A stretch of DNA of 64,000 bases, taken from assembly GCF_013415905.1 (NCBI RefSeq), contig NZ_CP058909.1, forward strand, positions 1,426,001 to 1,490,000, in the 5' to 3' direction. Shown here in pieces: positions 15,117 through 23,312 of this stretch. Numbering within the stretch: position 1 is the stretch's first letter; each line of letters starts with the position of its first letter. This DNA is from Halosimplex pelagicum. GTDB lineage: Archaea; Halobacteriota; Halobacteria; Halobacteriales; Haloarculaceae. The translations under genes and the position numbers were made by a program. The notes below the pieces were generated by a model. The model searched no databases. It was given only the letters and a program-made list of their open reading frames with translations, and was not told where the DNA came from.

Positions 15117-16280
15117 ATGCCGGAGAACGTCCAGCCGGACGCCGAGTCGGGAGCGGCCGACAGCGCCCGCCTCGGGTGGATCGACCGCTCGCTGCTGGGG
15201 CTGTGTCTGGGCAGTCTCGCGGTCACGGTGGCCGCGGGGCTCGTGCAGGTGAGCTTCGGGTCGTACTCGATGTCGGTCGTCGAGGCCTGGAGCGCCGTCT
15301 TCGACACGGCGGTCCTGCTCGACCACCGCTGGGTCCTCAACTTCCTGCTCGGCGAGGGGCTGATGCGGACGGTCACGGGCTTCGGCGGCGAGCTCCCCGA
15401 CCTCGCGACGTCGACGCTCATCGTCTGGACGATCCGCCTGCCGCGGGTGTTCGTCGCCGGGCTCGTCGGCGCGAACCTCGCCGTCTCGGGCGCCATCTTC
15501 CAGGCCGTGACGCGCAACGAGCTCGCCAGCCCGTTCGTGCTCGGCGTCTCCTCGGGCGCGGGCCTGCTGATCCTCCTGACGCTGGTCGTCTTCCCGGTGC
15601 TGGCTGCGGCGCTGCCTATCATCGCCGCCGCCGGCGGGATGGCCGCGTTCCTGCTCGTCTACGTCATCGCCTGGAAGGGCGGCACCTCGCCGGTGCGGCT
15701 GGTGCTGGCGGGCGTCATCGTCGGCACCGTCTTCCAGAGCCTCCAGACGGGCCTCTTTTTCTTCGCCGACGACATCGGCGTCGTCCAGTCGGCCATCGCC
15801 TGGACCACCGGCTCGCTGACGGGGACCGACTGGGAGCAGGTCCGCACCGCGCTGCCCTGGTCGATACTCGCGATCGGCCTCTCGCTCGTCGGCGCCCGCC
15901 AGCTCAACGTCCTGCTGCTCGGCGAGCGCACCGCCTCCTCGCTGGGCATGAACGTCGAGCGGATGCGGTTCGCCCTCTCGACGGTGGGCGTGCTCGCCGC
16001 GGCGGCGTCCATCGCCGTCGCCGGCATCGTCGGCTTCGTCGGCCTGATCGTCCCCCACGTGGTCCGCAACATCGTCGGCAGCGACTACCGCCGGCTCGTC
16101 GTCGGCTGCGTCTTCGCCGGCCCCGCGCTGCTCGTCGCCGCCGACGTGGGCGCGCGGCTGGCCATCCCCGTCCTCGCGGGCGGGACCGGCCAGCTCCCCG
16201 TCGGCATCGTCACCGGCCTCGTGGGCGGCCCGTACTTCCTCTATCTGATGCGCAAACAGGAGCAACTCGGAGAAATATGA
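15117..16280 (+). CDS. Iron-siderophore ABC importer, FecCD/BtuC permease
   Basis: 387 residues with about ten membrane helices, the size and topology of the FecCD family. Recognisable landmarks are TIRLPRVFVAGLVGANLAVSG with the conserved R-L-P-R near the first coupling region, ELASPFVLGVSSGAG, and near the end GFVGLIVPHVVRNIVGSDYR, the G-L-x-x-P-H loop that docks on the ATPase. It forms the membrane channel as a homodimer. It is preceded by a perfect operator box and overlaps the ATPase gene by four bases (ATGA). The N-terminal 30 residues are acidic and cytoplasmic. Confidence 0.95.
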   Translation: MPENVQPDAESGAADSARLGWIDRSLLGLCLGSLAVTVAAGLVQVSFGSYSMSVVEAWSAVFDTAVLLDHRWVLNFLLGEGLMRTVTGFGGELPDLATSTLIVWTIRLPRVFVAGLVGANLAVSGAIFQAVTRNELASPFVLGVSSGAGLLILLTLVVFPVLAAALPIIAAAGGMAAFLLVYVIAWKGGTSPVRLVLAGVIVGTVFQSLQTGLFFFADDIGVVQSAIAWTTGSLTGTDWEQVRTALPWSILAIGLSLVGARQLNVLLLGERTASSLGMNVERMRFALSTVGVLAAAASIAVAGIVGFVGLIVPHVVRNIVGSDYRRLVVGCVFAGPALLVAADVGARLAIPVLAGGTGQLPVGIVTGLVGGPYFLYLMRKQEQLGEI

Positions 16281-17212
16281 GCCAGAGCGACACCACCCCG
16301 ACCGGACCGAACCGCCGCGACGAACACACCGACTGCGACGAGAGCCCCGACGCCCAGTCCGCCCTCGCGGCGCCCGCCATCGCCGCCGGCGGCGACGGCG
16401 GCACCCCCTTCGAAGCCGAGGACCTGGTCGTCGGCTACCCCACCAGCGAGGAGCCCGTCGTCGACGGCGAGACCCTCGTCGCCGCGCCCGGCGAGATCAC
16501 CGCCCTCGTCGGCCCGAACGGCAGCGGCAAGTCCACCCTCCTGAAGGCGATGGCCGACCAGCTCGCCCCCGAGGGCGGCGCCGTCCGCATCGACGGCAGC
16601 GAGGTCGCCGACATGGACGCCAAGGATCTGGCCCGACGGCTGGGCCTGCTCTCCCAGGAGAACGTCGCGCCCGACAGCATCACCGTCGAGAAGCTCGTCG
16701 AACACGGCCGCTACCCCCATCGGGGCTTCTTCGACGGCCTCACCGACGAGGACCGCGCCGCCGTCGACCGCGCCATCGACCTGGCCGGCGTCGACCACCT
16801 CCGCGGTCGGGACGTGGGCAGTCTCTCCGGCGGCCAGAAGCAGCTCGTCTGGATCGCCATGGTGCTCGCCCAGGAGACCGACGTGCTCCTGCTCGACGAG
16901 CCCACTACCTTCCTCGACATGCACCACCAGCTCGAAGTGATGGAGATCGTCGAGACGCTCCGCGAGGACAGCGACAAGACCGTCGTCGTCGTCCTCCACG
17001 ACCTCCAGCAGGCCGCTCGCCTCGCGGACCGGGTCGTCGCGCTGAAAGACGGCGCCGTCCAGAGTCGAGGCAGCCCCGAGGCGGTCGTCACCGAGGAGAT
17101 GCTCGCCGACGTGTTCGGCATCGAGGCGCGAGTCACGCAGTCCGAGATGGGTCCCCAGGTCACGCCGCTCCGGCCGCTCCACGGCGACGGCGGCTCCGAC
17201 CTGCACCACTGA
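16277..17212 (+). CDS. Iron-siderophore ABC importer, ATPase subunit
   Basis: 311-residue ABC ATPase that powers the FecCD permease. Walker A is GPNGSGKST (about 79-87), the Q-loop is GLLSQENVAPD, the signature LSGGQKQ and Walker B LLLDEPTTFLD, followed by the switch His in VVLHDLQQA. The first 40 residues (Asp/Glu/Thr-rich) are an extra acidic extension before the catalytic core at FEAEDLVVGY. An internal start is possible, but the four-base overlap with the permease stop argues for the ATG at 16277. Transcription should follow the permease promoter and its operator. Confidence 0.95.
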   Translation: MSQSDTTPTGPNRRDEHTDCDESPDAQSALAAPAIAAGGDGGTPFEAEDLVVGYPTSEEPVVDGETLVAAPGEITALVGPNGSGKSTLLKAMADQLAPEGGAVRIDGSEVADMDAKDLARRLGLLSQENVAPDSITVEKLVEHGRYPHRGFFDGLTDEDRAAVDRAIDLAGVDHLRGRDVGSLSGGQKQLVWIAMVLAQETDVLLLDEPTTFLDMHHQLEVMEIVETLREDSDKTVVVVLHDLQQAARLADRVVALKDGAVQSRGSPEAVVTEEMLADVFGIEARVTQSEMGPQVTPLRPLHGDGGSDLHH

Positions 17213-17429
17213 CTCCGATTTTCCGCTCCTGGCCACTCGTTCGCCGTTTCTCGCGCACTCCCGTGTGCTCCTGATACAGGGCGCGTCTGACGCTGTCAAC
17301 GACATGCCGATATATCGAACACCCGCGGGCGGGTCCGACCGGCCTGCGAAACGGCGGCGGCCGCGGGCGACCGTTCGCGGGTCGCCCCGAACCACAACCC
17401 CTACTTGCGCGCCCGGTGAGACTCGGCGT

Positions 17430-18344
17430 ATGCAACTGGGCGTCGTCGGACTCGGCCGGATGGGACAGATCGTCGTCGACCGCGTGATAGAGGCGGGCCA
17501 CGACGTGGTAGCCTTCGACCTCGACGAGGAAGCCGTCGCGACGGCCGCCGACGCGGGCGCGACGCCCGCCGACTCCGTCGTCGACCTCGCCGAGCGACTC
17601 GGCGCGGACAAGCGGATCTGGCTGATGGTCCCCGCGGGCGACGCCGTCGACGCCGCGCTCGACGATCTGGAACCGCACCTCGACGGTGACGATATCGTGG
17701 TCGACGGCGGCAACTCCTACTTCGAGGACTCCGTCCGGCGCGCCGACACCACGGACGCCGCCTACCTCGACTGCGGCACCTCTGGCGGCCCCGCCGGCGC
17801 GGAACTGGGCTTCTCGCTGATGGTCGGCGGTCCCGAGTGGGCCTACGAGGAACTCGTCCCCGTCTTCGACGCCGTCGCGACCGGGCCGGAGGGCCACGAC
17901 CGCATGGGTCCGGCGGGGTCGGGCCACTACGTGAAGATGGTCCACAACGGCGTCGAGTACGCGCTCATGCAGACCTACGGCGAGGGGTTCGAACTGCTGG
18001 CCAACGGCCGCTACGATCTGGACCTCGAATCGGTCGCGCGCACGTGGAACAACGGCGCGGTCATCCGCTCGTGGCTGCTGGAGCTCTGCGAGGAGGCGTT
18101 CGCCGAGGAGGGCACCGACCTGGGCACCGTCGCCGACCGCGTCGAGGGCGGGTCGACGGGCACCTGGACCGTCCAGGAGGCCCTCGAACAGGAGGTGCCC
18201 GTCCCCCTGATCTACCAGGCGCTCGCCGAGCGCTTCGACTCGCGGTCCTCGGGCGGTGAGGGTCCGGGGCGGTTCTCCCGGCGACTCGCCAACCGCCTGC
18301 GCTACGGATTCGGGCGTCACGAAGTGCCGCGGCGGGAGGAGTAG
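17430..18344 (+). CDS. gnd: 6-phosphogluconate dehydrogenase (short, Gnd-like)
   Basis: 304 residues of the short Gnd class, which oxidatively decarboxylates 6-phosphogluconate to ribulose 5-phosphate with NAD(P). The Rossmann motif is GVVGLGRMG at the very start. VDGGNSYFEDS and LDCGTSGGPAGAELG form the substrate pocket, and GSGHYVKMVHNGVEYALMQ contains the catalytic Lys and the H-N-G segment. The enzyme supplies pentoses and NADPH, and in haloarchaea it replaces the ribulose monophosphate route. The ATG at 17430 follows a weak TATA-like CCTACTTG by about 25 bases; the frame extends upstream but lacks family sequence. The 217 bases before it also hold a symmetric CGATATATCG (17309-17318) with no assigned role. 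Confidence 0.92.
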   Translation: MQLGVVGLGRMGQIVVDRVIEAGHDVVAFDLDEEAVATAADAGATPADSVVDLAERLGADKRIWLMVPAGDAVDAALDDLEPHLDGDDIVVDGGNSYFEDSVRRADTTDAAYLDCGTSGGPAGAELGFSLMVGGPEWAYEELVPVFDAVATGPEGHDRMGPAGSGHYVKMVHNGVEYALMQTYGEGFELLANGRYDLDLESVARTWNNGAVIRSWLLELCEEAFAEEGTDLGTVADRVEGGSTGTWTVQEALEQEVPVPLIYQALAERFDSRSSGGEGPGRFSRRLANRLRYGFGRHEVPRREE

Positions 18345-18458
18345 GCACAGTCTCGTCGGCGCGGTCCCGTCGCCCGGAGAACACGTTCGGGGCCGGCGTC
18401 GGGCAGTCGTCCACCGTTGAAGCGTCAGTTAGTTATACGGGCACTCCGAAGCCCGAAT

Positions 18459-19043
18459 ATGGACACTACAGTGAGTGTCGCGATCGGGGCGGCGTTGACA
18501 CTCGTCGTCGTCGCGGTCCACTACGCGAGGGGGACCGGCTGGGAGCCCCCGGCGGACATCTCCCAGGAGGTCCTCGAACAGCGTGCCGCGGCGGTGCCGG
18601 ACACGGACTTCCCCGAGCCCATGAACCGCTCGATCGGCGGCGGCGCCGCGGGCGCCATCCCGTCGGGCGAGGGCGGCGCGGAACTCGCCGAGGGCGAGGA
18701 GGGTGACGACGAGGACGAGGGCTTCGACCCCGAGGCCATCGCCGACGACGAGGTCGAGTACTACGAGATCGAGTTCGCCAAGGAGGGCGAGACCATCGAG
18801 ATCGCCAACAACGAGAACATCCTCGACGTGGGCGAAGAGGAGGGCTGGGACCTCCCCTACGCCTGCCGGCAGGGCCAGTGCGTCTCCTGCGCCGGCCAGA
18901 TCCAGGACGGCCCCGCGCTCGATTACGTCCAGCACGAGCACAACGAGGCGCTGTTCGACGACGACCTCGACGACGGTTACTGCCTGACCTGCGTCGCCTA
19001 CCCGACCGACGACTTCACCATCGAGACGGGCGAACAGCCCTGA
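18459..19043 (+). CDS. Membrane-anchored [2Fe-2S] ferredoxin
   Basis: 194 residues. An N-terminal hydrophobic helix (about 5-23, VSVAIGAALTLVVVAVHYA) should anchor the protein, then comes a linker with a long acidic run (about 75-100), then a plant-type ferredoxin domain. The cluster ligands are Cys136, Cys141, Cys144 and Cys178 in CRQGQCVSC and YCLTC. It carries single electrons to partners at the membrane. Most haloarchaeal ferredoxins are soluble, so the anchor is notable. TATA-like TTATACG (18432-18438) lies about 21-27 bases before the ATG at 18459, fixing the start downstream of an in-frame ATG at 18417. Confidence 0.9.
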   Translation: MDTTVSVAIGAALTLVVVAVHYARGTGWEPPADISQEVLEQRAAAVPDTDFPEPMNRSIGGGAAGAIPSGEGGAELAEGEEGDDEDEGFDPEAIADDEVEYYEIEFAKEGETIEIANNENILDVGEEEGWDLPYACRQGQCVSCAGQIQDGPALDYVQHEHNEALFDDDLDDGYCLTCVAYPTDDFTIETGEQP

Positions 19044-19117
19044 CCGCCGCCCGGATTCCCGCCTTTTCGTCGCCGTCTCACAACGGTTAAGAGCGCGACC
19101 GCGCTACCCCGATACGA

Positions 19118-19190
19118 GGGCCCGTAGCTCAGTGGACAGAGTGCTTGGTTCCGGACCAAGTTGCCCGGGGTTCAAATCCCCGCGGGCTCG
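19118..19190 (+). tRNA. tRNA-Arg (anticodon CCG)
   Basis: 73 bases fold into a full cloverleaf. The 7-bp acceptor is GGGCCCG/CGGGCTC with one G-U pair, the D stem GCTC/GAGT, the anticodon stem CTTGG/CCAAG with loop TTCCGGA (anticodon CCG, reading CGG), a five-base variable loop, and the T stem CGGGG/CCCCG with TTCAAAT. Discriminator G73; CCA is not encoded. Its 3' end is repeated downstream at 19317-19339. Confidence 0.97.
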
Positions 19191-19339
19191 CCTCTTCGAT
19201 TTCGACCGACACGGAGTTTCATCTCCGCGTCGATTCCGAAATCGGTGTGCGACTGACGGGGATTTGAAGTAGACCAGTCGCGCGCAGCGACCGGCGGGGC
19301 GAGCACGTCTGGGCGTGGTTCAAATCCCCGCGGGCTCGC
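19169..19339 (+). repeat. Duplicated tRNA-Arg 3' end (att-like direct repeat)
   Basis: The last 22 bases of the tRNA plus one following base (19169-19191) recur exactly at 19317-19339. In the 125 bases between, the T-arm segment also occurs inverted as GGGGATTTGAA at 19258-19268. This pattern is what integration of a tRNA-targeting element leaves behind. No integrase or cargo remains, so it is a scar. The rest of 19044-19431 shows no gene. Confidence 0.7.
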
Positions 19340-19431
19340 TTCTCGAAACTCGAACCGCGCGGAGCCCCGTCTCCGCTCGACACCCCCGTTTCGCGTCGAG
19401 CGTCGGTCCCGACGGCGAGTCCCAGCGCCGC

Positions 19432-21087
19432 TCAGCCCGACCCGTCGACCGTCCGCTCGACCGTGTCGGTGTTGCCGGCGCCGTCGACGACGGTGACGAC
19501 GACGCGGTACTCCGCGCGGACGCCGTTGCCCTGCACCCGGAGCGACCCGCTGGCGGAGTCCGCGTCGCCACCGACCGCCGCGCTGGCGCTGTCGAGGACC
19601 TCGCCGTCGGGCGACTGGAGTTCGAACTCGACCCGCGCGAGGTCGCCGTCCGCGTCCGAGACCGCGGCCGTCACGTCGTACTCGTCGACGCGACCGTCCC
19701 CCCGGGCGCCCCGATCCACGCCGTCGAACTGGACCGTCGGGGCCGTCCCGCTCGCCTCCCCGCCTCCGTTCTGGCCGCCGCCCTGATCGCTTCCGCCCTG
19801 GCCGTCGCCGGTCCCGCCGTCGGTCGCGTTCTCTGGCACGACCGGGCCGACCGCCTGGAGCGATACGTTCACCGCGCGCCGGGGTCCGTCGCCGGGGCCG
19901 AACCGGAGCGTGACGGTCGCGTTGGCGGTCCCTTCGACGCTCGCGGGGGCCTCGTAGACGAACGCCGCTCGACCGTCGGCGTCGGTGGTCGCGTTCGCCC
20001 GGCGGAGCCGGCCCGCGCTCTCCGCGTCGCCGCCCTCGCCGACTACCGCTCCCTCGACGGCGACGCCGGAGACGGGGTTGTCGAAGCGGTCCCGGGCCTC
20101 GACGACGAGCCGCTGGCGGCCGCCCTCCCGGACGGTCGCGTCGTCGCCGTCGACCGCGGTGAGATACGCGGCGCGCTCGTCGGTCGCGTCGGCGGCGAGG
20201 CCGACCTCGCCGAGCCGGAGGTCGTAGGTGGCGTTCGCTTCGAGCCTGACCGTGAGCCGGCCGCAGGGTTCGGGCGCGGGGTCGGCGCAGTCGTAGCCGG
20301 CGACGTAGCGGTCGTTCGTCGGGTCGCCGCTCCCGTCGAGTTCCGGGGCGAGCAGCTCCGCCCAGGTGTCCTCGGGGATCGCCGTCGGGACGGAGACGGT
20401 GATCGGGTCGTCGCCGGCGGTGACGCTGACGGCCTGGGTCGGCGCGCTGGTCGGCTCGACCGTCACCGGGAGCGCGCCGACCCGGCCGGTCGAGCGGTTG
20501 CCGTCGAAGGCGACCAGCGAGACCCGCCGGCCGTCGACGAACGTGTCGCGGCTCACCGCGAGCGTCCGCTCGTCGAAGCGGTTGACCAGCGCCCAGGGTT
20601 CGAGCCGCGTGACCGGCGCGCCGTCGTACTCGTTGTAGTTCGGGTCGTAGACGACGGCCGTCGTCGGGAAGCGCCGCTCGCTGCCGTTCCAGACGTCGCC
20701 GGTCTCGCCCGACGCGACGGCGTTGGCGACGACGACGGATCGGCGCTCGGCGGTGCGGACGGTCCCCGAGGCCGGGCCGGGGTTGACGAACAGCGGGCGG
20801 ACCGGGTAGCGCAGGCCGGCCTCGATCCGGACGGTCTGTTCGACGCCGGTCGCGGCCGTCCGGTCGACGGCGGCGGCGAGGTCGACCACGTCCGACTGGA
20901 CGCGTTCGCTGTGGCGGAACTCCGTCTGCTGGTTGAGCGCCGGGACCGCCGTCGCCTGCAACACCGACAGCAGCAGGACCAGCAGGCCGAACACGAGCAC
21001 GGCGCCGACGACCGGCGAGACGGCGCGGTCGGCGCTCGACAGTCCGGGCCCGCGGGGCGACCGGTCGGAGTGGGTGGTGTCGGTCAT
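19432..21087 (-). CDS. Pilin-like secreted adhesin with Ig-like domain
   Basis: 551 residues, last gene of the pilus operon. After a short charged leader comes DRAVSPVVGAVLVFGLLVLL, the class III (type IV pilin-like) signal: a peptidase site before the hydrophobic helix. The large ectodomain is beta-rich. Near residues 335-400 an invasin/Big-1-like stretch appears (VVEARDRFDNPVSGVAVEGA and FVYEAPASVEGTANATVTL), followed by a Gly/Gln/Asp linker (about 425-450). A final beta domain follows (VDEYDVTAAVSDADGDLARV). It is far larger than an ordinary pilin (100-200 residues), so it may cap a pilus or act as a surface adhesin. The ATG at 21087 is 2 bases from the preceding stop. Confidence 0.75.
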   Translation of the reverse strand: MTDTTHSDRSPRGPGLSSADRAVSPVVGAVLVFGLLVLLLSVLQATAVPALNQQTEFRHSERVQSDVVDLAAAVDRTAATGVEQTVRIEAGLRYPVRPLFVNPGPASGTVRTAERRSVVVANAVASGETGDVWNGSERRFPTTAVVYDPNYNEYDGAPVTRLEPWALVNRFDERTLAVSRDTFVDGRRVSLVAFDGNRSTGRVGALPVTVEPTSAPTQAVSVTAGDDPITVSVPTAIPEDTWAELLAPELDGSGDPTNDRYVAGYDCADPAPEPCGRLTVRLEANATYDLRLGEVGLAADATDERAAYLTAVDGDDATVREGGRQRLVVEARDRFDNPVSGVAVEGAVVGEGGDAESAGRLRRANATTDADGRAAFVYEAPASVEGTANATVTLRFGPGDGPRRAVNVSLQAVGPVVPENATDGGTGDGQGGSDQGGGQNGGGEASGTAPTVQFDGVDRGARGDGRVDEYDVTAAVSDADGDLARVEFELQSPDGEVLDSASAAVGGDADSASGSLRVQGNGVRAEYRVVVTVVDGAGNTDTVERTVDGSG

Positions 21088-21089
21088 GG

Positions 21090-23312
21090 TCAGACGAGGA
21101 GGGCGAAGGTCGCGACCGTGAGGACGACGAGGCCGATGCCGTACTTGAGCCCGCTGCGAACGTCGTTCTCGGCGAGCTTGCCGGCGAGGAGGCCGCTGCC
21201 GAACCCCTGGACGAGCGCGGAGTGGAAGAACAGGACTTCGAAGGCGTCGACGGGGACGGCGCCGCCGAGCGGGAGCCCGCTGGTGACCGTCGACTCGGGG
21301 AGCTCCGGCGTCTCGGCCAGCGGGGCGAGGTAGCTCCCGCTCAGGAGGACGACCACGAGCAGGTAGACGAGGAACCCGAGGACGACGATGGCGACGTACG
21401 TCCCGACGGCGCGGCGCCGGGCCCGGCGGACCTTCGCGCGAGCGCGGGTGTCGGTCGCCGCGACTTCGAGGAGGTTGTGCAGGTCGCCGGTCGTCCGGCT
21501 GCCGTCGGCGATCAGGCGGACGGTCCGGGTCAGCTCGGGCACGCGCACCCGGTCGGCGAAGGCCAGCAGCGCCGACGGGAGGTCGTGGTTCCAGGCCACG
21601 TCGTTGCGGACCGTCCGCAGCTCCGTCGCCAGCGTCCCGCTGGTCCACTTGACCACGAGGTCGAACCCGTCGACCACGCCGATCCCCATGCGGTTCGCGC
21701 TCGCGAGGATGCCAAGCACGTCGGGGAACCGCTCGGTGACGACCAGCGAGCGCCGCCGCTCGCGCTCGTGCAGCGCGGCCAGTGGCACCGTCGCCACCAG
21801 CAGCGGCGCGACCGCCAGCCCCACCGTCGTCCACACGGGCGCCGCGAGGAACGCCTCGACCGTCGGCGTCACGACTCCCAGCGCGACGGCGACGCCGGCC
21901 ACGGCGACGCCGAGCGGGACCGTGAGCGCGAGCGAGGCGCCGGGGCGGCGGCGGACCGTCGCCGCCGGCCGGGTGAGCAGTTCGCGGAGCCGCTGGCGGC
22001 GGGCCGACCGCTCGTAGTCCGCGTAGCGGTCGTCGTCGGCGCTCTCGGGCGTCGGCCGGGTCTGGTCGGCCGACCGGACGACCGCCGGCTGTTCGTACGG
22101 CGCCGACAGCATGTCGATCAGCAACAGGAACCCGACCATCGCGAGCGGGAAGACGAGGTACACCAGCAGCGCAACCTGGCCGACGGTGTCGGCGCCGAGC
22201 GAGCTCACGACGAGCATGACGACGATCAGAAAGAGCGGCGCGGCGACGAACGCGACGACGAACACCTCGCTGAGCGTCCCGAGCGTCTCGATGAACGCCG
22301 TCTGTTCGTCCATCGCCTCGTCGAGGTACTCGCGGGACTCCCCGTCGAGGAACGCCTCCAGGTCGCCGCCCGACTCCAGCACCGACAGCAGGTCGTCGAA
22401 GAAGCGCTGCAGCGGGTCGCTCGGCGTCAGCGTCCGCGCGTTGCCCAGCGCGGTCGGCAGGTCGTTGCCGAACAGGTCGACCTCGCGGACGACCACGTCG
22501 AACTCGTTGGCCACTTCGCCGTACACCTCGTCGGCGGCGGCCAGCTGCCGACAGACCGCCAGAAACGTCATCCCGCCGCTGGTCAGCGCGTAGGTGTACG
22601 TGATGGCGTAGGGGAGCGTCAGCGCGATCTCCCGGCGGCGCGCCGCGACGACCCGTCTCGGGTAGTAGTAGGTGCGACCGACCCACCCGCCGGCGGCGCC
22701 GAGGACCGCGCCGGCGACGGCCGCACCGACCAGCGTCGGCCACCCCGTCGCCGCGAGCGCGCTCCCGAGGACGGCCGCGAGGCCCGACCCGGCGGCGGCC
22801 GCCGCGGCGTCCGTTCCGAAGGCGGTCCAGGCCACCGCCCCGCACAGGCCGACCAGGAGCCCGACCGCTCCGCACAGCGCCGCGACGTACGTGCTCGTCA
22901 CCAGGTACTCGTCGTACGTGACGCCGATCCGGGCCTGTTTGAGTCGGCGCGCAAGCCCCTGGTAGCGGCCGGGGCGGCGCTTGAAGAACGCGCGGACGTA
23001 GCCGTAGGCCTCGCGCAGCTCCTCGCGCTCGCTCTCGCGGGCGCCGTGGCCCGATTCGAGCCCGCTCCCCAGCGCGGTCTCGGGTTCCGGCCGCCGCTCG
23101 TCCTCCTCGGGCGGTCCCGGGTCGCCGCGGCGCTCGCGCGCGGCCTCGGCGTCCCCCGACTCGGGGTCGAGCGACTCCCCGACCGGCTCCTCGAGCGCGT
23201 CGGCGATCACCGCCTCGGCCGTCTCGGGGTCGACGCCGGCCCCGCGGAAGGGCGCGTCGTCGGCCGTGCTCTCGCTCTCGGCCGCGGTCTCGCTCTCGGT
23301 CGGGTCGCTCAT
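21090..23312 (-). CDS. Type IV pilus membrane platform protein (PilC/TadC family)
   Basis: 740 residues, the tandem-domain form of the GspF/TadC/ArlJ platform proteins. An acidic N-terminal extension (about 1-75) precedes GHGARESEREELREAYG. Two cytoplasmic helical T2SSF units follow, one around ALTLPYAITYTYALTSGGM and FFDDLLSVLESGGDLEAFL, the other around LGILASANRMGIGVVDGFDL and VRLIADGSRTTGDLHNLL. They are flanked by about nine membrane helices. The protein couples the cytoplasmic ATPase to pilin extraction. It overlaps the ATPase gene by four bases and is 2 bases from the pilin-like gene, so all three are one operon. Confidence 0.9.
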   Translation of the reverse strand: MSDPTESETAAESESTADDAPFRGAGVDPETAEAVIADALEEPVGESLDPESGDAEAARERRGDPGPPEEDERRPEPETALGSGLESGHGARESEREELREAYGYVRAFFKRRPGRYQGLARRLKQARIGVTYDEYLVTSTYVAALCGAVGLLVGLCGAVAWTAFGTDAAAAAAGSGLAAVLGSALAATGWPTLVGAAVAGAVLGAAGGWVGRTYYYPRRVVAARRREIALTLPYAITYTYALTSGGMTFLAVCRQLAAADEVYGEVANEFDVVVREVDLFGNDLPTALGNARTLTPSDPLQRFFDDLLSVLESGGDLEAFLDGESREYLDEAMDEQTAFIETLGTLSEVFVVAFVAAPLFLIVVMLVVSSLGADTVGQVALLVYLVFPLAMVGFLLLIDMLSAPYEQPAVVRSADQTRPTPESADDDRYADYERSARRQRLRELLTRPAATVRRRPGASLALTVPLGVAVAGVAVALGVVTPTVEAFLAAPVWTTVGLAVAPLLVATVPLAALHERERRRSLVVTERFPDVLGILASANRMGIGVVDGFDLVVKWTSGTLATELRTVRNDVAWNHDLPSALLAFADRVRVPELTRTVRLIADGSRTTGDLHNLLEVAATDTRARAKVRRARRRAVGTYVAIVVLGFLVYLLVVVLLSGSYLAPLAETPELPESTVTSGLPLGGAVPVDAFEVLFFHSALVQGFGSGLLAGKLAENDVRSGLKYGIGLVVLTVATFALLV

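Noticed and set aside
17304..17429. Extended N-terminus for 6-phosphogluconate dehydrogenase from the ATG at 17304
   Set aside because: The extra residues are Arg/Pro-rich, and the Rossmann motif must lie at the N-terminus as it does from 17430.
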